Assembly: GCF_000682755.1 (NCBI RefSeq)
Contig: NZ_AWFF01000065.1
Coordinates: forward strand, 95,163-159,162
Reading direction: 5' to 3'
DNA: 64,000 nt
Source: Hyphomonas beringensis
GTDB taxonomy: Bacteria > Pseudomonadota > Alphaproteobacteria > Caulobacterales > Hyphomonadaceae
How positions within the stretch are numbered: position 1 is the stretch's first letter; each line of letters opens with the position of its first letter. The notes below the pieces were generated by a model that worked only from the letters and a program-made list of their open reading frames with translations, did no database searches and was not told where the DNA came from. Positions 15,677 through 23,953 of this stretch are shown here, piece by piece. Made by a program: the position numbers and the translations under genes.

Positions 15677-16444
15677 GTGCGTGACGCTATAAACAGAATC
15701 TTTTCTGCAAAAACCGCTCCAAATATCTATGAGGCCACAAATGCTGCGCTGGCAGAATTAGGCCTTACAAGGACATTTTACCTTGGGCCTATCAGCAATG
15801 ACCGCACACGCGGGCGCAGCCTGTTGAGCTTTGGATACTCTGAAGACTGGGAAATGAAATACCGTGACGGGTTGCGGTCTGTGGATCCGATTCCCAGTGC
15901 GGCAGCTTTGACGTCGACGCCGATGTTCTGGCATCGCCTGCCGCCGGATCTATCTTTGCGTCCTGAAGAACAGGCCTATCTGGACATGCTGCCGGATTGG
16001 AACATGGAGCAGGGAATCTGTACCATGGTGTTTGGCCCGCACAGCCGTGTGGCGATGATCGGCGGCAGTATGCCCCCCGGCGATGACAACATTGATTCCA
16101 TAGACGTGAATGCCTTTCACGTCATCGCCATGGCCAGCTTTGCCGCCTATTACCGCAAGGTGGGCATTAAGGGCGAAAACACGCTGAGCTTCTCTACAAG
16201 CGAACTGGATGTCTTGTACTGGATGGCGCAGGGCCTCAGCAATATTGGAATCGCGAAGGAACTGGGTCTCAGTCCCGAAGCGGTTGCCAGCGCAACCAAG
16301 CAGCTTTTCCTGAAGATGAATGTCTTTGATCGGACATCTGCCGTCATGAAGGGCGTCCGCCTTGGCTATGTCATCGTGTCGGATGATGTCTCCCGCCGGA
16401 TCGACAAGCAAACCGGTGAGGACGTGGCCGAGCCGGGCAGGTAG
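15677..16444 (+). CDS. LuxR-family regulator with autoinducer-binding-like domain (LuxR solo)
   Basis: About 255 residues: an N-terminal autoinducer-binding-like domain (MFWHRLPPDLSLRPEEQAYLDML, then ICTMVFGPHSRVAMIGGS) and a C-terminal LuxR HTH (STSELDVLYWMAQGLSNIGIAKELGLSPEAVASATKQLFLKMNV). GTG 15677 is preferred: GAAGGG lies 6 nt upstream and the length is family-typical. Starts at 15620 (GTG) and 15548 (ATG, overlapping the previous gene) are also open. No luxI-type synthase is in the window, so the signal is unknown. Confidence 0.82.
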   Translation: MRDAINRIFSAKTAPNIYEATNAALAELGLTRTFYLGPISNDRTRGRSLLSFGYSEDWEMKYRDGLRSVDPIPSAAALTSTPMFWHRLPPDLSLRPEEQAYLDMLPDWNMEQGICTMVFGPHSRVAMIGGSMPPGDDNIDSIDVNAFHVIAMASFAAYYRKVGIKGENTLSFSTSELDVLYWMAQGLSNIGIAKELGLSPEAVASATKQLFLKMNVFDRTSAVMKGVRLGYVIVSDDVSRRIDKQTGEDVAEPGR

Positions 16445-16489
16445 TTTCAGCAGGCCGCCTTCAGACCCGAAACATGGCTTTCTGTCACC

Positions 16490-16507
16490 ATACCCCCTTG
16501 GGGGGAT
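16490..16507. promoter_or_regulatory. G/C-tract dyad upstream of a lipoprotein operon
   Basis: ATACCCCCTTGGGGGGAT is a near-perfect dyad 62 nt before the ATG at 16569. It has no U-run, so it looks more like an operator than a terminator. LuxR-type and CsoR/FrmR-type operators can have this C-tract/G-tract form; which applies is unknown. Confidence 0.35.
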
Positions 16508-16568
16508 GCGTCGGCTATCTTGCTGCGCTTAAGGTCACGCCATCTTCAAGGTACCGGGGAATTCGAAA

Positions 16569-17171
16569 ATGAGAGTTTTGCTTTTGCTGCCTTTGGCAAT
16601 GCTGGCTGCGTGTGGAGAGACCAAAACGGCGGAGGCAAAAGATCCGTGCGCGCAGGTCTCCGCCATGATGGAAGGCCGCCAGGAAGTGCCGCCCTTCAGC
16701 AACCTTAAGGGTGAGCAGGCCATGATGGGAGAGACGCCGCTGCCGGGTAGCTGGGAGTCCACCGAGGACACGCTGGGCGGGGCGTGCAGGGTCAACAAGA
16801 TGGGTGGTTTCTTTGGCGGGGACACATCCATCTACACCTATTCCTGCAAGCTGTTCGATGCCGGCACAACGAATGAAGAGGCCGACGGCAAGCTGGCTGA
16901 GGCGGCTTACCAGAAGGCGGTCGACCAGATCACGGCCTGTCTGGGCGATGCCTGGACTGCCGAGGTCGAAACCAAAAGCTCCGACCACCCGGTCTATCAC
17001 AAGACGACCTTCGAGCCGGTTGAGCCGGAAGAACAGGTCGGCAATTTCAGGGCCTATCCGCTGTATGTTGAAAAGAGCTTCACGCCCTTCCTCGGGAGTA
17101 AGCGGGGCACGACTCCCGGCTGGAGTGTGATGTTTCAGGCGCAGCAGCAGGTAGAGGAGTCAGGAGAATGA
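16569..17171 (+). CDS. Hypothetical exported lipoprotein
   Basis: 200 residues with a clear lipoprotein signal (MRVLLLLPLAMLAAC). The mature part has three further Cys and mixed charge; no known domain was recognised. It overlaps the next exported protein by 4 nt (ATGA), so the two are likely co-expressed and may work together in the envelope. Confidence 0.75.
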   Translation: MRVLLLLPLAMLAACGETKTAEAKDPCAQVSAMMEGRQEVPPFSNLKGEQAMMGETPLPGSWESTEDTLGGACRVNKMGGFFGGDTSIYTYSCKLFDAGTTNEEADGKLAEAAYQKAVDQITACLGDAWTAEVETKSSDHPVYHKTTFEPVEPEEQVGNFRAYPLYVEKSFTPFLGSKRGTTPGWSVMFQAQQQVEESGE

Positions 17172-17830
17172 GTCGGGATGTCGGACACATGAAAGCGCTG
17201 GCCATGGGCGGCATGGTGGCGGTGACGCTGCTGGCCGCCCGGCCCGGCGTGGCCCATGCCGATTGCGCCGAGGTGAAACAGGTGGTCAGCCGTGTGGAAC
17301 AGGAGCGGCCCCTGACGGCGGAGTATCCGTTGCCGATAGGCTGGCAGGCACGGAGTATCGTGCTTTCCGGTGACGAAATTCTGGATGGCTTTGATGCCTG
17401 CCGTCTGGAGGATGACCGTCTGTCAGAAAACAAGAAGATCCGAAGCCAGGTGACCACCGATTATATCTGCGAAATCCGCGAGATGCCGGAAGAGCCGGAG
17501 AATGCCGAGATCATGATGTCGGATGCCACGACCTTCGATGCTAAGGTGACGTCCGTCATGACATGGCTGGCACCGTGTCTGCAGACGGATATGGCTTATG
17601 AAATGGATGACCAGTCGACCAGTGTGAACATGCGCTTTGTCAAACCCCGGCCAGCGGGTAGCGGTCTTGGTTATTTCGATGTGCCGCAGATCCACATCAC
17701 GATGGGCCAGGAAGGCAGCGTCCGTGATTTCAACCACCCAAAGATGGGCGTCAACATGCCGAGGCCGATGCGTGTGGTGCGGATGACGATTCTCAGCCCG
17801 ACCTGGTACCTGAAGCCTGAACAAAACTGA
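17168..17830 (+). CDS. Hypothetical exported protein
   Basis: 220 residues; an N-terminal hydrophobic signal ending AHA before a Cys-containing mature chain (DCAEVKQ). Cys residues occur in pairs across the chain (ADC, DAC, YIC, PCL), suggesting disulfides. No domain was recognised. It is translationally coupled to the preceding lipoprotein. Confidence 0.72.
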   Translation: MSRDVGHMKALAMGGMVAVTLLAARPGVAHADCAEVKQVVSRVEQERPLTAEYPLPIGWQARSIVLSGDEILDGFDACRLEDDRLSENKKIRSQVTTDYICEIREMPEEPENAEIMMSDATTFDAKVTSVMTWLAPCLQTDMAYEMDDQSTSVNMRFVKPRPAGSGLGYFDVPQIHITMGQEGSVRDFNHPKMGVNMPRPMRVVRMTILSPTWYLKPEQN

Positions 17831-17879
17831 CTGCCCGCGTTCACTTAACATTCAGAGCTAACTGCCTATACGGCAGGGT

Positions 17880-18191
17880 ATGAAACGGCTCTTTGCTCTC
17901 TGTCTGGCTATCGGTCTGGCGCTGACGCCCCCGGCGATGGCGCAGGACTGGAAGAATTCCTGGTCTCCCGGCCAGGCACGCGACTCTGTGCGCGAAGGCA
18001 AAACTGTGCCGCTGAGCCAGATATTCCGCAGCCTGAAGCGCCAATATGGCGGCTATCAGCTGGGCGCGGACCTGTTCGACCGGGGCGGCAGTCCGCAATA
18101 CCGCATCGACTGGATGACCGGAGATGGCCGGAAGGTGCGCTTCATTGTCGACGCCCGTACGGGCCGAATCCTTGACCGGCAAGGCGCTTGA
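17880..18191 (+). CDS. Small exported PepSY-domain protein
   Basis: 103 residues: a signal peptide (MKRLFALCLAIGLALTPPAMA) followed by one PepSY-like unit (PLSQIFRSLKRQYGGYQLGADLF...YRIDWMTGDGRKVRFIVDARTGRIL). Genes like this commonly precede PhoP/PhoQ-type pairs in alphaproteobacteria and may modulate the sensor in the periplasm. The GGCAG of its ribosome site can pair with CTGCC at 17862-17866, a small hairpin directly before the ATG. Confidence 0.82.
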   Translation: MKRLFALCLAIGLALTPPAMAQDWKNSWSPGQARDSVREGKTVPLSQIFRSLKRQYGGYQLGADLFDRGGSPQYRIDWMTGDGRKVRFIVDARTGRILDRQGA

Positions 18192-18228
18192 CCCGACATT
18201 ACTCACGAGATTTGTAAAGGACGTTCCT

Positions 18229-18912
18229 ATGCGTATCCTGGTAGTTGAAGATGATGCAGACCTGCGCCGCCAGTTGGCGGATGTGCTGTCGCAATCCGGC
18301 TATGCCGTGGATCTGGCGGCAGACGGCGAGGACGGCCACTTCCTGGGCGATACCGAGCCATATGATGCCGTGATCCTGGATCTTGGCCTGCCCAAGATGG
18401 ATGGGGTCAGCGTTTTGAAGAAATGGCGCGCCGACGGCAAATCCTTCCCCGTGTTGATCCTGACCGCCCGAGATTCGTGGAGCGAGAAGGTGGCAGGCTT
18501 TGATGCCGGCGCGGATGATTATCTGACCAAGCCCTTCATCACCGAGGAATTGCTGGCCCGTCTCCGCGCCCTGCTGCGCCGGGCGGCAGGCCATTCTGCG
18601 GCGACGCTGGAGGCTGGCAAGCTGGTGGTCGACACGCGCGCGGCCCGCGCCAGCGTGAATGGCGAGCCGGTGAAGCTGACCGCGCATGAATACCGCGTCC
18701 TGTCTTACCTGATGCACCATATGGGCCGCGTCGTGCCGCGCACGGAACTGGTCGAGCATATTTATGATCAGGATTTTGACCGCGACTCCAACACGATCGA
18801 GGTGTTCATCGGACGCCTGCGCCGCAAGATCGGCCAGGACCGGATCCAAACCGAGCGGGGCCTCGGCTATCGCCTGGTGGTGCCGGACGTCGAAGCCCGC
18901 GTTGCGGGATAG
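18229..18912 (+). CDS. OmpR/PhoP-family response regulator (FeuP/PhoP-like)
   Basis: 227 residues. The receiver has acidic pocket EDD (8-10), phospho-acceptor Asp in VILDLGLPKMDG and Lys in DDYLTKPF. The winged-helix effector domain has LTAHEYRVLSYLMHHMGRVV and NTIEVFIGRLRRKIG. AAAGGA lies about 8 nt before the ATG. It follows a PepSY protein and precedes its sensor kinase, the usual PhoP/PhoQ-like layout in alphaproteobacteria. The controlled genes are not known from this window. Confidence 0.92.
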   Translation: MRILVVEDDADLRRQLADVLSQSGYAVDLAADGEDGHFLGDTEPYDAVILDLGLPKMDGVSVLKKWRADGKSFPVLILTARDSWSEKVAGFDAGADDYLTKPFITEELLARLRALLRRAAGHSAATLEAGKLVVDTRAARASVNGEPVKLTAHEYRVLSYLMHHMGRVVPRTELVEHIYDQDFDRDSNTIEVFIGRLRRKIGQDRIQTERGLGYRLVVPDVEARVAG

Positions 18913-18937
18913 GGCGCCGAGGCGCTAAAGCGGACGG

Positions 18938-20371
18938 ATGAGCGACAGCGCCCCTTCCAAACCGACCTTGCTGGACCGCTGGACGCGCCTGTCCCTGGCG
19001 CGGCGCATCATGCTGGCCGCTGCAGTGTGGGGGCTGGTCGTGCTGGTCGGCGGAGCGATTGCGCTGTCGGCGGTTTATCGTGCGCAGACGCTGACCCTGC
19101 TGGAAGAAGACCTGGAGCAGACACTGGTTGCCCTGACGCGGGAAATGACCCGCGAGGACGCCTTCCTGCCGGATGGCCGTGTGACGGATTCAGACCGGGA
19201 ATTCTTTGCCGGGGATGTGCGCTTTCGCACGCAATATTCCGGGCGGTACTGGTTAATCGTCGGCGTGAATGAGGCCGGCCAGATCGTCGGCGATATACGC
19301 TCCAAAAGCCTGTGGGATGAGCCCGTCCCGATCCGGCAGAAACAATTGGACCGCACGCTCGCCTCCCCCGGCACGACGCATTTTGGTGACTATCGCTTCA
19401 GCGGCCCGGCGGGCCAGCGTGTGCGGGTTGCCTCCCGCGCCATCCTGATTGCCGAGCGTCCGACGCCGCTGGTGCTGATCACTGCGGCTGACCGTGCGCC
19501 GAATGATGAAGCGGCCGAGCGCTTTCGCAGCTTGCTGTTGTTCACGATGATTGCGCTGTTCGGTGGCGTGTTCGCGGCGATGGTGGCGGGTATCCGCTAT
19601 TCCCTGCGGCCCCTGCAGAAGATCGGTCATGACATTGCCGAAGTGCGCGAAGGCACGCGGCAGAAGCTGTCAGAGGATTACCCGTCAGAAGTGCGCCCGC
19701 TGGCCGATGAGTTGAACAAGCTGATCGATCACAACCGGCAAGTGGTCGAACGCGCCCGCACGCATGTCGGTAACCTTGCCCATGCCCTGAAAACACCGCT
19801 GGCCGTGCTGCGCAATGAAGCGACAGGCGACACCCAGCTGGATGATGTCGTACGCCGCCAGAGCGAAGCGATGCAGACCAATGTGGAACATTATCTGAAG
19901 CGCGCCCGGGTTGCCGCGCGCGCCGAGGCGCTGGGCGCGCGGACCGAAATCCGCCCCGTTCTGGATGGCCTTGCGCGGATGCTGAACCGCCTGTTTGACC
20001 GCAAGGGCGTCAACGTGTCCGTTGACGGCGGGACGAATGCCGTGTTCCGGGGAGAGCAACAGGATCTGGAAGAGATGGTCGGCAATCTGATGGAGAACGC
20101 CTGCAAATGGGCGCGCAGCGAAGTTCTGGTGCGCGTGGACAATACTGCAGATGCGTTGGTCATTGCGGTGGAAGATGACGGTCCAGGCCTGACGCCGGAG
20201 GAGCGCGAAGGCGCCCTGAAGCGCGGCGTGAGACTGGACGAGACGACGCCTGGAACGGGTCTGGGCCTGTCTATTGTGAACGAACTGGCGGAGTTGCACC
20301 GGGGGAGCCTGGAACTCGGCGATGCCAGTCTGGGCGGCCTGAGCGCCGTATTGAGGTTTCCGAAGAGATGA
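18938..20371 (+). CDS. PhoQ/FeuQ-like sensor histidine kinase
   Basis: 477 residues. TM1 (about 24-48), a periplasmic sensor region, TM2 (about 195-215), a HAMP-like linker, the dimerisation/phosphoacceptor helix VGNLAHALKTPLAVL with the phospho-His, an N box (MVGNLMENACKWA), G1 box (VEDDGPGL) and G2 box (GTGLGLSIVNELAELH). It partners with the regulator just upstream. Its stop overlaps the ccmI start (ATGA), coupling it to cytochrome c maturation genes. Confidence 0.92.
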   Translation: MSDSAPSKPTLLDRWTRLSLARRIMLAAAVWGLVVLVGGAIALSAVYRAQTLTLLEEDLEQTLVALTREMTREDAFLPDGRVTDSDREFFAGDVRFRTQYSGRYWLIVGVNEAGQIVGDIRSKSLWDEPVPIRQKQLDRTLASPGTTHFGDYRFSGPAGQRVRVASRAILIAERPTPLVLITAADRAPNDEAAERFRSLLLFTMIALFGGVFAAMVAGIRYSLRPLQKIGHDIAEVREGTRQKLSEDYPSEVRPLADELNKLIDHNRQVVERARTHVGNLAHALKTPLAVLRNEATGDTQLDDVVRRQSEAMQTNVEHYLKRARVAARAEALGARTEIRPVLDGLARMLNRLFDRKGVNVSVDGGTNAVFRGEQQDLEEMVGNLMENACKWARSEVLVRVDNTADALVIAVEDDGPGLTPEEREGALKRGVRLDETTPGTGLGLSIVNELAELHRGSLELGDASLGGLSAVLRFPKR

Positions 20372-21000
20372 CACGTCTGAACTGGATCATTGCCGCAATC
20401 TGTGTCGCCCTTGGCATTGGCGGCTATTTGCTGATCGGCAAGCCCGGCATGGCGGACCAGCCCATGGCCGAACGGCAGGCGGGCCTGATGAAGAAGATCC
20501 GCGAACACCCGGAACAGCTGACCCCGGCAGAGACCCTGTCGCGCCTGGAAGCCACAGTGAAGGAACGCCCGGACGATCCGCAGCCGCATTTCTTCATTGG
20601 AGAGATCCTGCGGGCACAGGGCCGAACCTCTGATGCCGCGCGGGCGTATCAATCTGCGCTGCGCCGGGACAAGGATTTCGTGCCGGCCCTGGTGGCGCTG
20701 GCCAATACGCTGGTGGAGCTGAACAATGGCGCGGTCAGCCCGGAAGCGACGCGCCTCTTCGCCAAGGCCTATGAACTGGACGAGACGCAGGTCCGCTCCG
20801 GCATGTGGGCCGCGATGGGCGCAGCGCAGGCAGGCGACCAGGAAAAGGCCGAGCAGGCCATGCGCTATATTTATTCCCGCCTGCCGGAAGACGACCCGCG
20901 CCGCGACCGCTTCCGTGCCATGATCGATGCCATCGGCCAGGACGGCGACGCAGCCCCACCCGCCGCAAGCCCTGAAACGCCGGAACCGCAACAGGAATAG
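20368..21000 (+). CDS. ccmI: Cytochrome c maturation protein CcmI/CycH, short form
   Basis: 210 residues with one N-terminal TM (WIIAAICVALGIGGYLLI) and a TPR-type periplasmic region (PHFFIGEILRAQGRTSDAARAYQSALRRDKDFVPALVALANTLVELN). CcmI binds apocytochrome c and hands it to the CcmF/H heme ligase. Only the C-terminal TPR module of longer CcmI proteins is present. Position directly before ccmE-ccmF supports the call. The C-terminal tail is Pro/Ala/Glu-rich. Confidence 0.85.
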   Translation: MTRLNWIIAAICVALGIGGYLLIGKPGMADQPMAERQAGLMKKIREHPEQLTPAETLSRLEATVKERPDDPQPHFFIGEILRAQGRTSDAARAYQSALRRDKDFVPALVALANTLVELNNGAVSPEATRLFAKAYELDETQVRSGMWAAMGAAQAGDQEKAEQAMRYIYSRLPEDDPRRDRFRAMIDAIGQDGDAAPPAASPETPEPQQE

Positions 21001-21099
21001 GCTTCCCGCAAGCCGGCAAAGGATCTTGTTGCAGCTCCCTGACAAAAGGTTACATCTGCCGCACTCCCAAAAGGGAGCGGTGCAGCCTATAAGGGCCCC

Positions 21100-21525
21100 A
21101 TGCGAGCACGTACACGGCGACTCTATACATTCGGCATTGCGGCCTTGCTGCTGGCAGCAGCGGCGGCGCTGGCATTCTTTGCCCTGCGCGAGAATGCGAA
21201 CCTGTTCTACACGCCGGAAATCCTGGCTGAGAAGGGCACGCCCGATCATGGCAAGGAAGTGAAAGTCGGCGGCTGGGTAGAGCCCGGATCGCTGACCTAT
21301 TCCGAAGATGGCGCAACGATGATCTTCACGGTCATCGACAACAGCCCGAACACCATCACCGTCAGCTATACCGGCATTGCACCGGACCTGTTCCGCGAAG
21401 GCCAGGGCGTCGTCGCGACCGGTACATTCCAGGCTGATGGCAGCTTCACTGCGCGCCAGATTCTGGCCAAGCATGACGAGAATTACCAACCGCGGGAACT
21501 GAAACCGCTGGAAGCGGCGGGATGA
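21100..21525 (+). CDS. ccmE: Heme chaperone CcmE
   Basis: 141 residues; an N-terminal membrane anchor, an OB-fold beta barrel (KVGGWVEPGSL, ITVSYTGIAPDLFREGQGVVATG) and the heme-attachment motif LAKHDENY with the covalent-heme His and the following Tyr. CcmE carries heme from CcmC to CcmF in the periplasm. It overlaps ccmF by 4 nt. Confidence 0.96.
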   Translation: MRARTRRLYTFGIAALLLAAAAALAFFALRENANLFYTPEILAEKGTPDHGKEVKVGGWVEPGSLTYSEDGATMIFTVIDNSPNTITVSYTGIAPDLFREGQGVVATGTFQADGSFTARQILAKHDENYQPRELKPLEAAG

Positions 21526-23414
21526 TCGAACTTGGCCATCTGGCGGCCTTCCTGTCTCTGGCGCTGGCGCTGGCGCAGGGGATTTACGGCCTTATGGGGC
21601 AGCGGCGTATAGCTGGCTGGGCGGCGATGGCCGCGTTCGGCCTGATGCTGATCTCGTTCCTGACGCTGGTTATGGCCTTTGTGCGGTCTGACTTTTCCGT
21701 GGCGCTGGTGGCGCAGCATTCCCACACGCTGAAGCCGATGCTGTACAAGATCTCCGGCGCGTGGGGGAACCATGAGGGCTCCATGGCGCTGTGGTGCCTG
21801 GTGACGCTGGGCTTTGGCGCGGCGGGTGCAGTGTGGATGAAGACCGGGCGCGAAAAGCTGGAAGCGCGTACGCTGGGCATTCAGGGCCTGCTGGCCGTTG
21901 GCGCGATGAGCTATCTGCTGTTTGCGTCGTCGCCCTTCCTGCGCCTGGACCCGGCCCCGTTTCAGGGCGCGGGCCTGAACCCCCTGTTGCAGGACCCGGC
22001 GCTGAGCTTTCACCCGCCCATGCTGTATCTCGGCTATGTCGGCTATTCCTTTGTCTTTGCGCTGGCCGCGGCCGGCATGATGGAAAGCCGCATTGATGCG
22101 GTCTGGGCGCGCGAAGCGCGGCGCTGGTCTCTGGCGGCCTTTGTGCCGCTGACCATCGGCATCGCGCTCGGGTCCTACTGGGCCTATTACGAGCTCGGCT
22201 GGGGCGGCTGGTGGTTCTGGGACCCGGTGGAGAATGCCTCCCTGATGCCGTGGCTGATCGGTGCCGCGCTGCTCCATTCCGTCATCGTGACGGAGAAGCG
22301 CGAGGGCTTTTCTGCCTGGACCGCGCTGCTGGCGGTGCTGGCATTCCTGTTCTCGATCATGGGCGCCTTCCTTGTGCGCTCCGGCGTTTTGACCTCCGTG
22401 CACGCCTTTGCTGTTGATCCGGAGCGGGGGGCGATCCTGCTGTTCGGTCTCGTCCTGTATGGCGGATTTGCGCTGATCCTGTTTGCGCTCAGGGCCTACA
22501 AGCTTTCCGGGGGCAAGCCCTGGGTATTGCTCAGCCGCGAAGGTGCGCTGATGGCGAATAATATCGTGTTGATCGTGGCGACGCTGACGGTGCTGCTGGG
22601 CACATTGTTCCCGCTGATGGCGGAAGCGGCCGGCAAGACGATCTCAGTTGGCGAGCCCTATTTCCGGCTGACCTTCACGCCGATGCTGGCCGCCTTGCTG
22701 GTGATCTTGCCTGTGGTACAGGCCTGGGCGTGGGGCAAGGCGGATCTCAGCAACTGGATGAAATGGGCCGCAGGCGGCATTGCGCTGGTGCTGGTGTTCA
22801 TGGCTTTGGGCGTCGGCATCTGGAGCATTTCGCTGGGCGCGGCCTTTGGCCTGGCGCTGGGCGTATGGCTGGTGTTTGGCGCGCTGTATGAACTGTCACG
22901 CCGGGCGGTGACCGTGAAACGTGTGTTCAAGATGCCGCCACGTGTCTGGGGTATGACGCTGGCGCATGTCGGTCTCGGCCTGTTCGTGATCGGCGCGGTT
23001 GTGGAGACGACGGGGCGTTATGAAACCACGGTCGCCCTGGCCGAAGGTGGCACGGGAACGGCGGCTGGCTGGACGCTGACGCTGGACGAAGTGCGCGCGA
23101 TCGAAGGCCCGAACTGGTATGCAGACCGCGCGGTGCTGACGGCGGTGAAAGGCGGCACGAAAGCCGTGCTGGCCCCGATGAAACGCTACTATCCCGCCGC
23201 GCAGATGCCGACGACGGAAACGGCGATCCACAAGACCGGCACAGGCGACCTCTATATGGCGCTTGGCGAACAGCGCATTGTGGATGGTGAGCCGCGCTGG
23301 GTGTTCCGCGTCTATTTCAATCCGCTGATTGACCTTGTCTATTTCGGCGTCATCCTGATGGCGATTGGTGGCGGCTTCTGCCTGTGGCCGCGCAAGAGGA
23401 CGAAAACGGCATGA
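21522..23414 (+). CDS. ccmF: Cytochrome c heme lyase subunit CcmF
   Basis: 630 residues with about 14-15 TM helices and the Trp-rich WWD signature (ELGWGGWWFWDPVENASLMPWLIGAALLHS). It reduces and ligates heme to apocytochrome c with CcmH and CcmI. Start and stop overlap ccmE and ccmH by 4 nt, so the genes form one operon. Confidence 0.97.
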   Translation: MIELGHLAAFLSLALALAQGIYGLMGQRRIAGWAAMAAFGLMLISFLTLVMAFVRSDFSVALVAQHSHTLKPMLYKISGAWGNHEGSMALWCLVTLGFGAAGAVWMKTGREKLEARTLGIQGLLAVGAMSYLLFASSPFLRLDPAPFQGAGLNPLLQDPALSFHPPMLYLGYVGYSFVFALAAAGMMESRIDAVWAREARRWSLAAFVPLTIGIALGSYWAYYELGWGGWWFWDPVENASLMPWLIGAALLHSVIVTEKREGFSAWTALLAVLAFLFSIMGAFLVRSGVLTSVHAFAVDPERGAILLFGLVLYGGFALILFALRAYKLSGGKPWVLLSREGALMANNIVLIVATLTVLLGTLFPLMAEAAGKTISVGEPYFRLTFTPMLAALLVILPVVQAWAWGKADLSNWMKWAAGGIALVLVFMALGVGIWSISLGAAFGLALGVWLVFGALYELSRRAVTVKRVFKMPPRVWGMTLAHVGLGLFVIGAVVETTGRYETTVALAEGGTGTAAGWTLTLDEVRAIEGPNWYADRAVLTAVKGGTKAVLAPMKRYYPAAQMPTTETAIHKTGTGDLYMALGEQRIVDGEPRWVFRVYFNPLIDLVYFGVILMAIGGGFCLWPRKRTKTA

Positions 23415-23827
23415 GGTTTCTGGTCATCCTGTTGGCATCTGTCTTCATGATGGGCGCCGCCTGTGCAGAGGATGTGGCGCTGGACAATCCGAATGAGGAA
23501 GCCCGCGCCCAGGCCCTGATGCGTGAGCTGCGCTGTGTGGCCTGTGAGAATGAGCCGATCTCCCAGTCTTCCGCGCCGATTGCTGAAGACATGCGGGCCC
23601 GTGTGCGCGTGATGATCGAGGGCGGGGCGAGCGATACCGAAGTGCGCAACTGGTTTGAGGACCGGTATGGCGAGTTCGTACTGTTCCGTCCCAAGAGTGA
23701 CAGCCTCTCCGGATGGGTGCTGTGGGGCACGCCGTTTGCCTTGCTGGTGTTTGGAGGCCTGATTGGCCTGGCCGTCGCGCGCTCGCGCAAGGCATCGGTC
23801 GAGCCGGTGAGGCCGGAAGATATCTAG
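23411..23827 (+). CDS. ccmH: Cytochrome c maturation protein CcmH (CcmH/CycL domain)
   Basis: 138 residues: signal peptide, periplasmic thioredox-like three-helix domain with LRCVACENEPISQS (the CxxC that reduces apocytochrome thiols), and a C-terminal TM (WVLWGTPFALLVFGGLIGLAVA). ATG 23411 overlaps the ccmF stop. In most alphaproteobacteria ccmG (a thioredoxin) lies between ccmF and ccmH; it is missing here. Confidence 0.95.
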   Translation: MRFLVILLASVFMMGAACAEDVALDNPNEEARAQALMRELRCVACENEPISQSSAPIAEDMRARVRVMIEGGASDTEVRNWFEDRYGEFVLFRPKSDSLSGWVLWGTPFALLVFGGLIGLAVARSRKASVEPVRPEDI

Positions 23828-23953
23828 CCTGAGCGTGAGGGGATCGACCCACTGTCGCCTCACCGGGGCCGCGGCCCGCAATAGGCTCTGCTAATATTTG
23901 AAAAGTTTTAGGGGTGCGATTAAACCATACGCGTATGCAAAAAGGGGACGCGT

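Noticed and set aside
17831-17879. CtrA or PhoP box before the PepSY gene
   Set aside because: A single TTAA is present, but the second half-site at proper spacing is not.
19891-21489. 532-codon frame antisense to kinase, ccmI and ccmE
   Set aside because: It spans three well-supported genes on the other strand and has no ribosome site or domain pattern.
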